Positions 1-8,600 of a DNA stretch of 27,989 bases are shown here, piece by piece. This DNA is from an uncultured Eubacteriales bacterium (lineage in GTDB: Bacteria; Bacillota; Clostridia; Oscillospirales; CAG-382), in the NCBI GenBank assembly GCA_934446095.1, contig CAKSDR010000017.1, forward strand, positions 1 through 27,989, in the 5' to 3' direction. How positions within the stretch are numbered: position 1 is the stretch's first letter; each line of letters begins with the position of its first letter. The translations under genes were made by a program, and so were the position numbers. The notes beneath the pieces are model-generated. The model saw only the letters and a program-made list of their open reading frames with translations, had not been told where the DNA came from and ran no database searches.

Positions 1-13
1 ATATTATACATAC

Positions 14-619
14 TCATATTTTTCTTTCCTTCATGATTTTTTCCGATACCTTTTCAACAGCCTGCGGCAGAATCTTCCATTCTGCATTTTTCATAACCCG
101 TTTTTGCAGCGTCTGCGGCGTATCGCCGTCTTTTACCTTTACTGCTTTCTGCATAATTATTTTTCCGCCGTCGGGCACCTCGTTTACAAAATGGACCGTC
201 GCCCCTGTAACTTTAACACCCGTTTCAAGAGCCGCCTCATGAACCCTTAGGCCGTAATATCCTTTTCCGCAGAAAGAAGGAATAAGCGACGGGTGGACAT
301 TTATTATTCTGTTTTCATAAAGAGAGGTAAAATCGCTGCTTAAAATTTTCGTAAAACCCGCAAGCACAATTAAATCAATGCTGTTTCTCGAAAGTTCGTC
401 TATAATTTCACGTTCGGCAGAAAGTCCTTCTTTTCCGCTTGCAACAAAGGTTTTAATTTCCGCCTTTTTTGCTCTTTCAAGCGCATATGCATCTTTATTG
501 CTTGAAATGACAAGCACAATCTCTCCGCTTTTTATAATTCCTTTTTTCTGCGCCGAGATAAGCGCTCTAAGATTTGTTCCGCCGCCTGAAACCAATACTG
601 CAATTCTCGTTTTCAGCAT
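14..619 (-). CDS. purN: Phosphoribosylglycinamide formyltransferase (GART), PurN
   Basis: Transfers a formyl group from 10-formyl-THF to GAR, step 3 of de novo purine synthesis, in the cytosol. The 201-aa product matches the usual length of this family. Visible motifs are the phosphate-binding loop SGGGTNL (residues 11-17) and the catalytic triad positions N107 and H109 (in INVHPSLIPSF) and D150 (in VPDGG), equivalent to Asn106/His108/Asp144 of the E. coli enzyme. The ATG lies inside the last codons of purM (7-bp overlap), so translation is probably coupled. It is the last purine gene visible; any following gene (often purH or purD) lies outside the left edge. Expression should depend on the ZTP-controlled promoter upstream of purE. 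Confidence 0.97.
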   Translation of the reverse strand: MLKTRIAVLVSGGGTNLRALISAQKKGIIKSGEIVLVISSNKDAYALERAKKAEIKTFVASGKEGLSAEREIIDELSRNSIDLIVLAGFTKILSSDFTSLYENRIINVHPSLIPSFCGKGYYGLRVHEAALETGVKVTGATVHFVNEVPDGGKIIMQKAVKVKDGDTPQTLQKRVMKNAEWKILPQAVEKVSEKIMKERKI

Positions 620-1644
620 ATCGCAACGCCCTCGTCCGATTTTACAATTTCTCCGATTATGTATGCGTCGGCTCCGCTTTGCCTTAAAATTTCCACAGTT
701 TTTTCAGCGTCGCACTTGCCAACCGTGATGCACATTCCGACACCCATGTTGAAAGTGTTGAACATGTCCCTCTCGGGTATTTTCCCGGCTGATTGTATAT
801 ACTCGAATACCGGAAGTATTTTGAGCGCGCTTTTATTTATTTTCGCGCAATATCCGAACGGCAGGCTTCTCGGAATGTTCTCGTAAAAACCTCCGCCGGT
901 TATATGAGATATTCCCTTAACCTTTACTTTTTCAATAAGAGAAAGTATATTTTTAACGTAAATTTTCGTAGGAGTCAAAAGAACTTCTCCGATGGTTTTT
1001 CCGGAAAATTCAGGCAAAGTTTTTTCAAGTTCACAAGCTTTTACAATTTTTCTTACAAGAGAAAACCCGTTTGAATGAACTCCGCTTGATGCAACTGCAA
1101 CGACCGCGTCACCTGCAGAAATTTCAGACTTGCAGACTAATTTTTCCCTGTCGGCAATACCAACGGAAAATCCCGCAAGGTCATATTCGTTTTCAGGATA
1201 AAAACCCGGCATTTCCGCAGTTTCACCGCCTATAAGAGCACAGTTTGCCTCAACGCATCCATCTGCAATTCCCGATACGATATCGGCTATTTTTTCAGGA
1301 TTGTTTTTGCCGCAGGCAATATAGTCAAGGAAAAACAACGGTTTTGCCCCGCAGCAAATTATATCGTTTACGCACATGGCGACACAGTCGATTCCAACGG
1401 TGTCATGCTTATCAAGCAAAAAGGCTATTTTCAGTTTTGTTCCGACTCCGTCGGTTCCGCTGACGAGAACCGGCCTTTTTATTCCTTCTGTATCAAGTTC
1501 AAAAAGTCCGCCGAATCCCCCTATGTCGGAAGATGTACCGTTGATAAAAGTCCTTGCGATGTGCTTTTTCATGAGTTCCACTGCCCTATATCCCGCGTTT
1601 ATATCAACTCCGGCGCTTTTATAACTCTCACTGTAACTTTTCAT
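613..1644 (-). CDS. purM: Phosphoribosylformylglycinamidine cyclo-ligase (AIR synthetase), PurM
   Basis: Closes the imidazole ring of AIR from FGAM with ATP, step 5 of purine synthesis. The frame stays open upstream to 1734, but the ATG at 1644 is preceded by AAGGAGAA at good spacing and starts MKSYSESYKSAGVDINAGY, the normal N-terminus of the family, giving 343 aa. Characteristic segments seen: GTDGVGTK (ATP/substrate loop), DCVAMCVNDI, IGGETAEMPGFY and the C-terminal GGGFYENIPR. The start overlaps the end of purF by 17 bp and the stop overlaps the start of purN by 7 bp, so the three are clearly one transcript. Confidence 0.97.
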   Translation of the reverse strand: MKSYSESYKSAGVDINAGYRAVELMKKHIARTFINGTSSDIGGFGGLFELDTEGIKRPVLVSGTDGVGTKLKIAFLLDKHDTVGIDCVAMCVNDIICCGAKPLFFLDYIACGKNNPEKIADIVSGIADGCVEANCALIGGETAEMPGFYPENEYDLAGFSVGIADREKLVCKSEISAGDAVVAVASSGVHSNGFSLVRKIVKACELEKTLPEFSGKTIGEVLLTPTKIYVKNILSLIEKVKVKGISHITGGGFYENIPRSLPFGYCAKINKSALKILPVFEYIQSAGKIPERDMFNTFNMGVGMCITVGKCDAEKTVEILRQSGADAYIIGEIVKSDEGVAIC

Positions 1645-3076
1645 TTTTATTCTCCTTGACGATTTTATTTTCAAACCTGTTTTTCTCGCATTTAACGGGA
1701 ATCTCCGTAGGATAGTTATTGCTGAAACATGCATCGCAGTAACCTTCGCCTTTTTTCGTTCCTATGAGGAGCGAAAGATGTTCTGCGCTTAAATATCCAA
1801 GACTGTCGACCCCTAAGATTTTTTCAATTTCCGGAACCGTATGGTTGCAAGCTATAAGATGCTCCCTCGAATCAATGTCAGTGCCGTAAAAACAAGGATT
1901 TAAAAACGGCGGCGCCGATACTCTCATATGTATTTCTTTTGCGCCTGCATCTCTTAACAGTTTTACGATTCTCGCACTAGTAGTTCCTCTTACGATAGAA
2001 TCATCTATAAGAACTACTCTTTTTTGACAGACGGTATCCGCTATGCAGTTTAGTTTTATCCTGACTTTATCTTCTCTCGATTTTTGTCCCGGATTTATAA
2101 ATGTTCTTCCGATATATTTATTTTTTATAAGTCCGACTCCGTACGGAATTCCCGATTGTCTGGAATATCCGATAGCCGCGTCGATTCCGGAATCCGGAAC
2201 GCCTATTACAACATCTGCAGAAACGGGATGCTCCATTGCAAGACAAGCCCCTGCTTTCAGCCTTGCGCCATGAACCGATATCCCGTTTATAACCGAATCC
2301 GGTCTTGCAAAATATATATATTCAAAAATACATATAGATGGTTTTTTTACGCCGCAGTGGTCGCGTATTGTCTTTATGCCGCCGCTTTCAAAAATCACAA
2401 TTTCGCCGGGATCTATATCCCTTACAAACTTTGCGCCGACCGAATCCAGCGCGCAGCTTTCCGAGGCCACGACATAACTTCCGTCGTCTTTTATCCCGTA
2501 GCAAAGAGGACGAAAACCGTTTTCGTCCCTTGCCGCAATAAGTTTCTGCGGTGACATGATAACAAGGGAATATGCTCCCTTAAGCCTTGTCATAGCACGG
2601 TTTACTGCCTGTTCTATTGAAGCGGTTTTTATTCTTTCTTTCGTTATTATATATGAAATAACTTCGGTATCGCTTGTCGTGTGAAAAATCGATCCCTCGA
2701 GTTCAAGTTCCTGTCTTAAATCATATGAATTTACTAGGTTTCCGTTATGCGCAAGCGCCATCGGTCCTTTGATATGATTTACCACAATCGGCTGTGCGTT
2801 GATTCTCTGATTTTTTCCGGTAGTGCCGTACCTTACATGTCCTATGGCAATATTTCCGTTTCCGAGTCTGTCCATTACCTGCGGGGTAAACACGTCGTTT
2901 ACAATACCGGTATCTTTATAATAATTAAACAACCCGTTGTCATTTACAACTATTCCGCAGCTTTCCTGACCTCTGTGCTGAAGGGCAAACAATCCGTAGT
3001 ATACAGTTTGCGACACATTCTGCGTTTTTTCGGAAAATATTCCGAAAACGCCGCATTCCTCATGTATATTCTTCAT
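1628..3076 (-). CDS. purF: Amidophosphoribosyltransferase (glutamine PRPP amidotransferase), PurF
   Basis: Commits PRPP and glutamine to phosphoribosylamine, the first step of the pathway. The 482-aa product starts MKNIHEECGVFGIF: a seven-residue propeptide ahead of Cys8, which becomes the N-terminal nucleophile of the class II glutamine amidotransferase domain after processing (inferred from the family). The PRPP loop is VVLIDDSIVRGTTS. Cysteines in PSICIFEY, NPCFYGTD and the YCDACF pair correspond to the four [4Fe-4S] ligands of the Bacillus-type enzyme, so this is the Fe-S, propeptide-processed class and is likely oxygen sensitive. A GGAGAA ribosome site precedes the ATG. It lies 13 bp downstream of purC. 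Confidence 0.97.
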   Translation of the reverse strand: MKNIHEECGVFGIFSEKTQNVSQTVYYGLFALQHRGQESCGIVVNDNGLFNYYKDTGIVNDVFTPQVMDRLGNGNIAIGHVRYGTTGKNQRINAQPIVVNHIKGPMALAHNGNLVNSYDLRQELELEGSIFHTTSDTEVISYIITKERIKTASIEQAVNRAMTRLKGAYSLVIMSPQKLIAARDENGFRPLCYGIKDDGSYVVASESCALDSVGAKFVRDIDPGEIVIFESGGIKTIRDHCGVKKPSICIFEYIYFARPDSVINGISVHGARLKAGACLAMEHPVSADVVIGVPDSGIDAAIGYSRQSGIPYGVGLIKNKYIGRTFINPGQKSREDKVRIKLNCIADTVCQKRVVLIDDSIVRGTTSARIVKLLRDAGAKEIHMRVSAPPFLNPCFYGTDIDSREHLIACNHTVPEIEKILGVDSLGYLSAEHLSLLIGTKKGEGYCDACFSNNYPTEIPVKCEKNRFENKIVKENKNEKLQ

Positions 3077-3089
3077 TTTTTCTCCGTTC

Positions 3090-3803
3090 TTACTCCATTG
3101 ACATTACGCGTTTCATGACTTCTTCATATGCCTGCTGCGCCCCGCCCATATCTCTTCTGAACCTGTCCTTATCAAGTTTTTCATTTGTCTGAGCGTCCCA
3201 AAATCTGCATGTATCGGGCGAAATTTCATCAGCAAGTATAATTTTGCCGTCTTTTTGCTTTCCAAATTCAAGTTTGAAATCGACAAGTTTAATATTAAGC
3301 CTTAAAAAATAATCCTTCAAAACTTTGTTTGTCAAAAATGCCATGTTTTTTATTTCTTCGATTTCCCGCCATGTCGCAAGTTTTAAACTTACCGCGTGAT
3401 AAGAATTTATAAGCGGATCTCCGAGAGAATCGTTTTTATATGAAAATTCGATTGTAGGCTCATCGAACACAATGCCTTCGCAAACGCCGTACCTTTTTGA
3501 AAAAGAACCTGCTGAAATGTTTCTCACAATTACTTCAAGCGGGACTATAGAAACTTTTTTGACAACCGTTTCCCTGTCGCTGAGTTCCTTTACAAAATGA
3601 GTTGATATGCCGTTTTTTTCAAGTATCTGCATAAGCATATTCGACATTTTATTATTTATTATTCCCTTGCCCGAAATGGTTCCCCTTTTAAGACCGTTAA
3701 GCGCCGTTGCGTCATCTTTGTACGAAACTATGACATAATCGTCATTTTCGCATGAAAAAATTTTCTTTGCCTTTCCTTCGTATAACTGTTCTTTCTTTTC
3801 CAT
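3090..3803 (-). CDS. purC: SAICAR synthetase (phosphoribosylaminoimidazole-succinocarboxamide synthase), PurC
   Basis: Ligates aspartate to CAIR with ATP (step 7). The 237-aa product is standard length for the bacterial monofunctional enzyme. Motifs seen: YEGKAKKIF at the N-terminus (ATP loop), EVIVRNISAGSFSKRYG in the middle and DEISPDTCRFWD (substrate/Mg site) near residue 200. It lies 19 bp downstream of purE and 13 bp upstream of purF on the same strand. Nothing unusual seen. Confidence 0.97.
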   Translation of the reverse strand: MEKKEQLYEGKAKKIFSCENDDYVIVSYKDDATALNGLKRGTISGKGIINNKMSNMLMQILEKNGISTHFVKELSDRETVVKKVSIVPLEVIVRNISAGSFSKRYGVCEGIVFDEPTIEFSYKNDSLGDPLINSYHAVSLKLATWREIEEIKNMAFLTNKVLKDYFLRLNIKLVDFKLEFGKQKDGKIILADEISPDTCRFWDAQTNEKLDKDRFRRDMGGAQQAYEEVMKRVMSME

Positions 3804-3822
3804 GGCCGAAATCTCCGTTTCT

Positions 3823-4320
3823 TTAGTTTTTAAAATATTTCTCTTCTATTTCTTTGTTTTTCTGCAATATGCTCTTTTTTGAGTTTTCGCGTTCTTTAAG
3901 CAGTTTTTCTTTTATATCGTCGTCTGACAACGCAAGGATCTGCAAAGAAAGCAATGCGGCATTGGCAGCCCCGTCAATAGCAACAGTTGCAACCGGTATT
4001 CCGGAAGGCATTTGAACTGTTGAAAGCAAAGCGTCAATGCCGTCAAGTGCGGAAGATTTTATAGGTATTCCGATAACCGGAACTATAGTATTTGCCGCAA
4101 TACTTCCCGCAAGATGTGCGGCTTTCCCGGCGGCTGCAATTATTACACCTATATTATTTTTCTGCGCGTTCTTTGAAAAATCAGCTGTTTTTTCGGGTGT
4201 TCTGTGAGCAGAAAGTATATGAACTTCAAAAGGAACTCCGTATTCCTTTAAAACATCTATCGCCTTCCCCACTATCGGAAGATCGCTGTCACTGCCCATA
4301 ACTATCGCTATTTTTTTCAT
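3823..4320 (-). CDS. purE: N5-carboxyaminoimidazole ribonucleotide mutase, PurE (class I)
   Basis: Interconverts N5-CAIR and CAIR (step 6). The 165-aa product shows MGSDSDLP (residues 8-15, phosphate binding), SAHRTPE with the catalytic His, and AAGKAAHLAG. An in-frame TTG at 4341 would add seven residues, but the ATG at 4320 is preceded by AAGGTAGG and gives the canonical MKKIAIVMGSDSD start, so I chose it. It is the first gene of the purECFMN operon, directly after the ZTP riboswitch terminator. No purK is seen here, so if this is class I PurE the N5-CAIR synthetase must lie elsewhere, or the cell relies on high CO2. Confidence 0.96.
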   Translation of the reverse strand: MKKIAIVMGSDSDLPIVGKAIDVLKEYGVPFEVHILSAHRTPEKTADFSKNAQKNNIGVIIAAAGKAAHLAGSIAANTIVPVIGIPIKSSALDGIDALLSTVQMPSGIPVATVAIDGAANAALLSLQILALSDDDIKEKLLKERENSKKSILQKNKEIEEKYFKN

Positions 4321-4354
4321 TAAAATACCTACCTTATGCAAAATAAATAAAAAA

Positions 4355-4385
4355 GGGCATATCTGTAGTGTATACAGATATGCCC
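4355..4385 (-). terminator. Riboswitch-controlled intrinsic terminator ahead of purE
   Basis: A perfect 13-bp stem (4355-4367 with 4373-4385, five-base loop) is followed in the minus-strand RNA by six U residues (4354-4349). The upstream arm contains the GGGCA that is also the conserved 3' end of the ZTP aptamer, so aptamer folding and terminator folding compete. This is the known arrangement for ZTP-activated (ON) purine operons in Firmicutes. Confidence 0.92.
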
Positions 4386-4456
4386 AGACGGTCGACTTTC
4401 AATTTTTCTGCTCCTTTGCGGTGCTCCGCTAAAATCCGTCAGTCACAGAAAAATTT
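4380..4456 (-). ncRNA. ZTP/ZMP riboswitch (pfl motif)
   Basis: Read on the minus strand, the leader contains GUGACUGACGG followed about 40 nt later by GUCGACCGUCUGGGCA, the two conserved blocks of the pfl/ZTP aptamer. A 10-bp P1 helix can form between 4446-4455 and 4401-4410, enclosing a GCGG...CCGC hairpin. The second block is the pseudoknot/P3 half and merges with the terminator hairpin at 4355-4385. ZTP/ZMP accumulates when 10-formyl-THF is short; binding should stop terminator formation and turn on purECFMN. Motif and position are seen directly; ligand and direction of control come from the known class. Confidence 0.92.
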
Positions 4457-4558
4457 TAAATTAAAATAAAAATTGCCATAAAAAAGGGTCATTTTTCAAA
4501 CCGGAATTTTAGGCAAAACTATTTCTTTGCGGCATCTCTGTACCTCATTAAAGACTAC
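4457..4558 (-). other. Long pur leader upstream of the ZTP aptamer
   Basis: About 100 nt lie between the inferred transcription start (near 4558) and the aptamer. It holds a small hairpin (GCAAA/TTTGC around 4512-4530) and a weak GGT/ACC hairpin near 4489-4504 followed by six U residues, which could be a poor terminator. I do not recognise a second riboswitch class here. Confidence 0.4.
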
Positions 4559-4564
4559 ATATAA

Positions 4565-4593
4565 ATATTATCATATACTGAAAATTTTGTCAA
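4565..4593 (-). promoter_or_regulatory. Sigma-A-type promoter of the pur operon
   Basis: Minus-strand TTGACA (4593-4588), 17-bp spacer, TAATAT (4570-4565). It sits immediately after the stop codon of the CYTH gene, so the purine operon has its own start point about 245 bp upstream of purE. Confidence 0.8.
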
Positions 4594-4596
4594 TAT

Positions 4597-5109
4597 TTAT
4601 TTTATTATATCGTTTGGAATATTTTCCGCAAGAAAAGCGTTTTTATATCTTTTATCGCACGTTACTTCTTTGATTATTTTGATAATATCCGGTACGCAAA
4701 AAGGTTCGTTTTCGCTTTCAAGTTCTATTTCCAATATAGCCCTGTCATGCCAGAACGGATATATGTCAATTTCAAGAAAATGATTTTCATAAGGCAAAAC
4801 ATGGCGTTCCTTTATAATTGTATTTTTAGAGGCATTTTTCAGTTTCAAAAGTTCCTCATATTCTTCCTTGCAAATATCCTTTTCTTCTTCTATACAGGTA
4901 AGACTGTTTATGCGTGTTTTGGAATTAAATTTATAAGTCAATTTGCCGTAGCACTCGGTTTTTCTCACTCTTAAAGTCTTTTTTCCGTCGCCTTTAAGAT
5001 AAGTCTGTTCAATATTTAACTTTTTATATCCGTCAAAACTTTCGAGTTTTTGAATATCCGGATATTCTATCAAAAATTTTCTTTCGGTTTCAAATGATGT
5101 TTTATTCAT
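4597..5109 (-). CDS. CYTH-domain (triphosphate tunnel metalloenzyme family) protein
   Basis: The 170-aa product begins with the CYTH signature ExExK (E7, E9, K11 in FETERKFLI) and continues with alternating basic and acidic strands (LRVRKT, GKLTYKFNSK, FLEIDIY, AILEIELES) expected of the eight-stranded triphosphate tunnel. Members are inorganic triphosphatases, thiamine triphosphatases or class IV adenylate cyclases; the substrate cannot be decided here, and a small-molecule triphosphatase is the commonest role in Firmicutes. A GGAAGGAAAA ribosome site precedes the ATG. It follows rnhA by 15 bp on the same strand, so the two are probably co-transcribed. Confidence 0.88.
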   Translation of the reverse strand: MNKTSFETERKFLIEYPDIQKLESFDGYKKLNIEQTYLKGDGKKTLRVRKTECYGKLTYKFNSKTRINSLTCIEEEKDICKEEYEELLKLKNASKNTIIKERHVLPYENHFLEIDIYPFWHDRAILEIELESENEPFCVPDIIKIIKEVTCDKRYKNAFLAENIPNDIIK

Positions 5110-5124
5110 GATTTTCCTTCCGGG

Positions 5125-5562
5125 TCATAAATATTTATCTGCCTGTTCAGTCGCAAGTTTATCGCATTTTTCATTATAAATATGTCCGGCATGACCTTTT
5201 ATCCAATGATAAATCATTACATGTTTTCCGGCAAGATTCAACAGTTCCTCCCACAAATCAGGGTTCTGCGCAGGCGACTTATCCGATTTTTTCCAGCCGT
5301 TTTTCTGCCATGACGCGGCCCATCCAAGATTAAGGGCGTCTATTACATATTTTGAATCGCTGTATAAATCAACGGTACATTTTTCTTTAAGCTGAGAAAG
5401 GGCGCGTATTACTGCCGTCAGTTCCATTCTGTTGTTGGTTGTGCTTTTTTCTCCGCCGGATAATTCTTTAAAAACGCCGTTATATTCCAAAATTGCTCCC
5501 CACCCCCCGGGGCCCGGGTTTCCGCGGCAGGCGCCGTCGGTATATATGTTTACATTTTTCAT
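5125..5562 (-). CDS. rnhA: Ribonuclease HI
   Basis: Cleaves the RNA strand of RNA-DNA hybrids. The product (145 aa from the ATG at 5562) has all four acidic catalytic residues in family context: Asp in YTDGACRGNPGPGGWG, Glu in NNRMELTAVI, Asp in LYSDSKYVI and Asp near the C-terminus in NEKCDKLA, plus the HAGHxxNE loop. An in-frame GTG at 5571 would add three residues (MKR); neither start has a strong ribosome site, and I prefer the ATG. The gene begins just downstream of the oxidoreductase terminator, so it may rely on read-through or on a promoter I cannot see within the upstream gene. Confidence 0.95.
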   Translation of the reverse strand: MKNVNIYTDGACRGNPGPGGWGAILEYNGVFKELSGGEKSTTNNRMELTAVIRALSQLKEKCTVDLYSDSKYVIDALNLGWAASWQKNGWKKSDKSPAQNPDLWEELLNLAGKHVMIYHWIKGHAGHIYNEKCDKLATEQADKYL

Positions 5563-5573
5563 TCTTTTCACTC

Positions 5574-5616
5574 TTAAAAATTATGTCCTGCCGAAATTTT
5601 AAGTTCGGCAGGACAT
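5574..5616 (-). terminator. Intrinsic terminator of the pyruvate:ferredoxin oxidoreductase gene
   Basis: A 13-bp perfect stem (5583-5595 with 5604-5616, loop ATTTTAAG) lies 16 bp past the stop codon and is followed in the minus-strand RNA by a U-rich run. It separates the oxidoreductase gene from rnhA. Confidence 0.88.
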
Positions 5617-5632
5617 ATTCAATTTACATTAA

Positions 5633-8600
5633 TTATTTATAAAGTTCTGTAAATTTAACAAGTCTTTCATATTTTTCCTTAGAAGCCTTTTCTGCTTTTG
5701 CAAACAGTTCCTGTGCTCTTTCAGGGAATGACTGAGCAAGACGCGCATAACGTGTTTCACTCTTTATAAAGTCAATATAGTTTGCAGACGGTTCTTTTGA
5801 ATCAAGCGAGAAAGGATTCTTTCCTTCAGCCTTAAGGGCAGGATTGAATCTGAACATCTGCCAGTATCCTGCTTCAACCGCCTTCTTCATTTCAACCTGG
5901 CAGTTGGACATGCCGCCTTTAACACCGTGCATTTCGCAGGGAGCGTAGCCGATAACGATTGAAGGTCCGGGATATGCTTCAGCTTCTTTCAATGCTTTAA
6001 GAGTCTGATTCATATCAGCACCCATTGCAACCTGAGCAACATATACATATCCGTAAGACATTGCAATTTCAGCAAGATTTTTCTTGCCTATAGCCTTGCC
6101 GGCTGCTGCAAACTGCGCTACCTGACCTATGTTGGAAGCTTTAGATGCCTGTCCGCCGGTATTTGAGTAAACTTCGGTATCGAATACCATGATGTTTACG
6201 TCTTCACCGGAAGCGATTACATGGTCAAGACCGCCGAATCCGATATCATAAGCCCATCCGTCGCCGCCGAAAATCCAGATGGATTTCTTTGACAAGTAGT
6301 CTTTTTCAGCAAGAATCTTAGCGCACAATTCGCACTTCGGAGCAGTCTTTTCAAGTTCTTTTACAAGCGCCTTTGTCGCTGCTTCGTTTTCTGTTCCGCT
6401 GTCTTTTGTATCGATAAACTTCTGCGCCGCAGCTTTAAGTTCTTCAGGCGCTTTTTCGCTCGCGATAACTTCTTCTATATATTTTATAAGTTTGTTTCTT
6501 ATTGTCTTCTGTCCGAGGTACATACCAAGACCATGCTCAGCATTATCTTCAAACAATGAGTTTGCCCATGCGGGACCGTGACCGGATACTCTGTTAACAG
6601 TGTAAGGAGTTGCAGGTGCAGAACCGCCCCAGATAGACGAACAGCCTGTTGCGTTTGAAATATACATTCTTTCGCCGAAAAGCTGTGTGATAAGACGAGC
6701 GTATGATGTTTCCGCACATCCTGCGCATGAACCTGAGAATTCGAGAAGCGGCTGTTTGAACTGACTGTTTTTAAGGTCAGGGAAATGTGTTTCCTTTTCG
6801 GAAACATTTGCAACTGCATAGTCGAATGCTGCCTGCTGGTCAGCCTGTGATTCCTGAGGAACCATCTTTATAGCAAGTTTTTCGGGTTTTGAAGCCATAG
6901 GACAAACTTTTACGCAAAGTCCGCAGCCCATACAATCGAGAGGACTTACAGACATCGTATACTTAAAGTTTTCAACACCCTTGCCTTTTGCATCAACAAG
7001 TTTCGTTGATGAAGGAGCCGCCTTTGCTTCTTCTTCATTGAGAAGGAACGGGCGTATTGTTGCATGAGGACATACAAACGCACACTGATTGCACTGCAGA
7101 CAATTTTCGGGAATCCATTCGGGAACTTCAACCGCAACTCCGCGTTTTTCATATGCGGCAGCACCCTGCGGGAATGTTCCGTCAACGTGATCTATGAATG
7201 CCGAAACAGGAAGTGAATCGCCGTTCATTTTTGAAACAGGAGTCAAAATTTCATTTACGAATTTTACAAGTTCCGGACGGTTGCCTGTTGCTTTTTCCGT
7301 ATTGTCAACAACATTCAAGGTCTTCCATGAAGACGGAACTTCAAATTTAACTACAGCGTCAACGCCTGCATCGATAGCCTTGTAGTTCATTTCAACTACA
7401 GCCTCGCCTTTTTTGAGGTATGACTTTTTAGCCATATACTTCATATAATCAACGGCATCTTTTATAGGCATGATATTTGCAAGTTTAAAGAAAGCGGACT
7501 GCAAAATAGTATTTGTGCGCTTGCCCATTCCTATTTCACGCGCTTTGTCTATAGCGTTGATTGTATAGAAGTTTATGTTGTTTTCGGCAATATATTTCTT
7601 TGCTTCTGCCGGCATATGTTTTTCAACTTCTTCAGGTGTCCACTGGCAGTTAAGAAGGAATGTTCCGCCGGGTTTTACATCATTTACGATTTTGTATCCT
7701 TTTACTATATATGAAGGATTGTGGCATGCAACAAAGTCAGCCTTTGTTATATAGTACGGGCTCTTTATCGGGTTGTCGCCGAAACGGAGGTGGGAAATTG
7801 TAACACCGCCTGTTTTCTTGGAGTCGTACTGGAAGTATGCCTGAATATATTTATCGGTATGGTCTCCGATAATTTTTATAGAGTTCTTGTTCGCACCAAC
7901 AGTTCCGTCACCGCCGAGTCCCCAGAACTTGCATGAGATTGTGCCGGGAGCCGATGTGTCGGGAGCGCTCTTTTCTTCAAGAGAAAGACCTGTAACGTCG
8001 TCGACGATACCGATTGTAAAGTTTGCTTTCGGAGCGTCAAGTTTAAGGTTTTCATAAACTGCGAATATGCTCTGAGGAGGAGTATCCTTTGAGCCGAGTC
8101 CGTAACGTCCGCCGACAACCTTTGCATTAACGCCGTTTGTGGCAAGAGCCGCTACAACGTCGAGGTAAAGGGGTTCGCCGAGCGCGCCGGGTTCTTTTGT
8201 TCTGTCAAGAACCGCAATTTTCTTAACTGTCGAAGGAATTGCTTCGATGAGTTTTGAAGCAACAAAAGGTCTGTAAAGACGAACTTTTACAAGTCCTACT
8301 TTTTCGCCGTGAGCATTAAGATAATCGATAACTTCTTCAGTAACGTCGCATACGGAGCCCATAGCGATTATTACTCTGTCAGCATCAGGTGCGCCGTAGT
8401 AGTTAAAGAGTTTATAGTTTGTTCCGATTTTCTCGTTTACTTTATTCATATATTCTTCAACGATTGCGGGAAGCGCGTCGTAATACTTGTTGCAGGCTTC
8501 TCTGTTCTGGAAGAATATATCTCCGTTTTCGGCAGAACCGCGCAGTACCGGATGTTCCGGATTGATTGCTCTTTTTCTGAATGCGGCAATTGCGTCTTTA

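Noticed and set aside
4507..4558. GEMM-I (c-di-GMP) or other second riboswitch in the pur leader
   Set aside because: It shares only GCAAAG and GCCTAA-like words; the rest of the GEMM consensus and its stems are missing.
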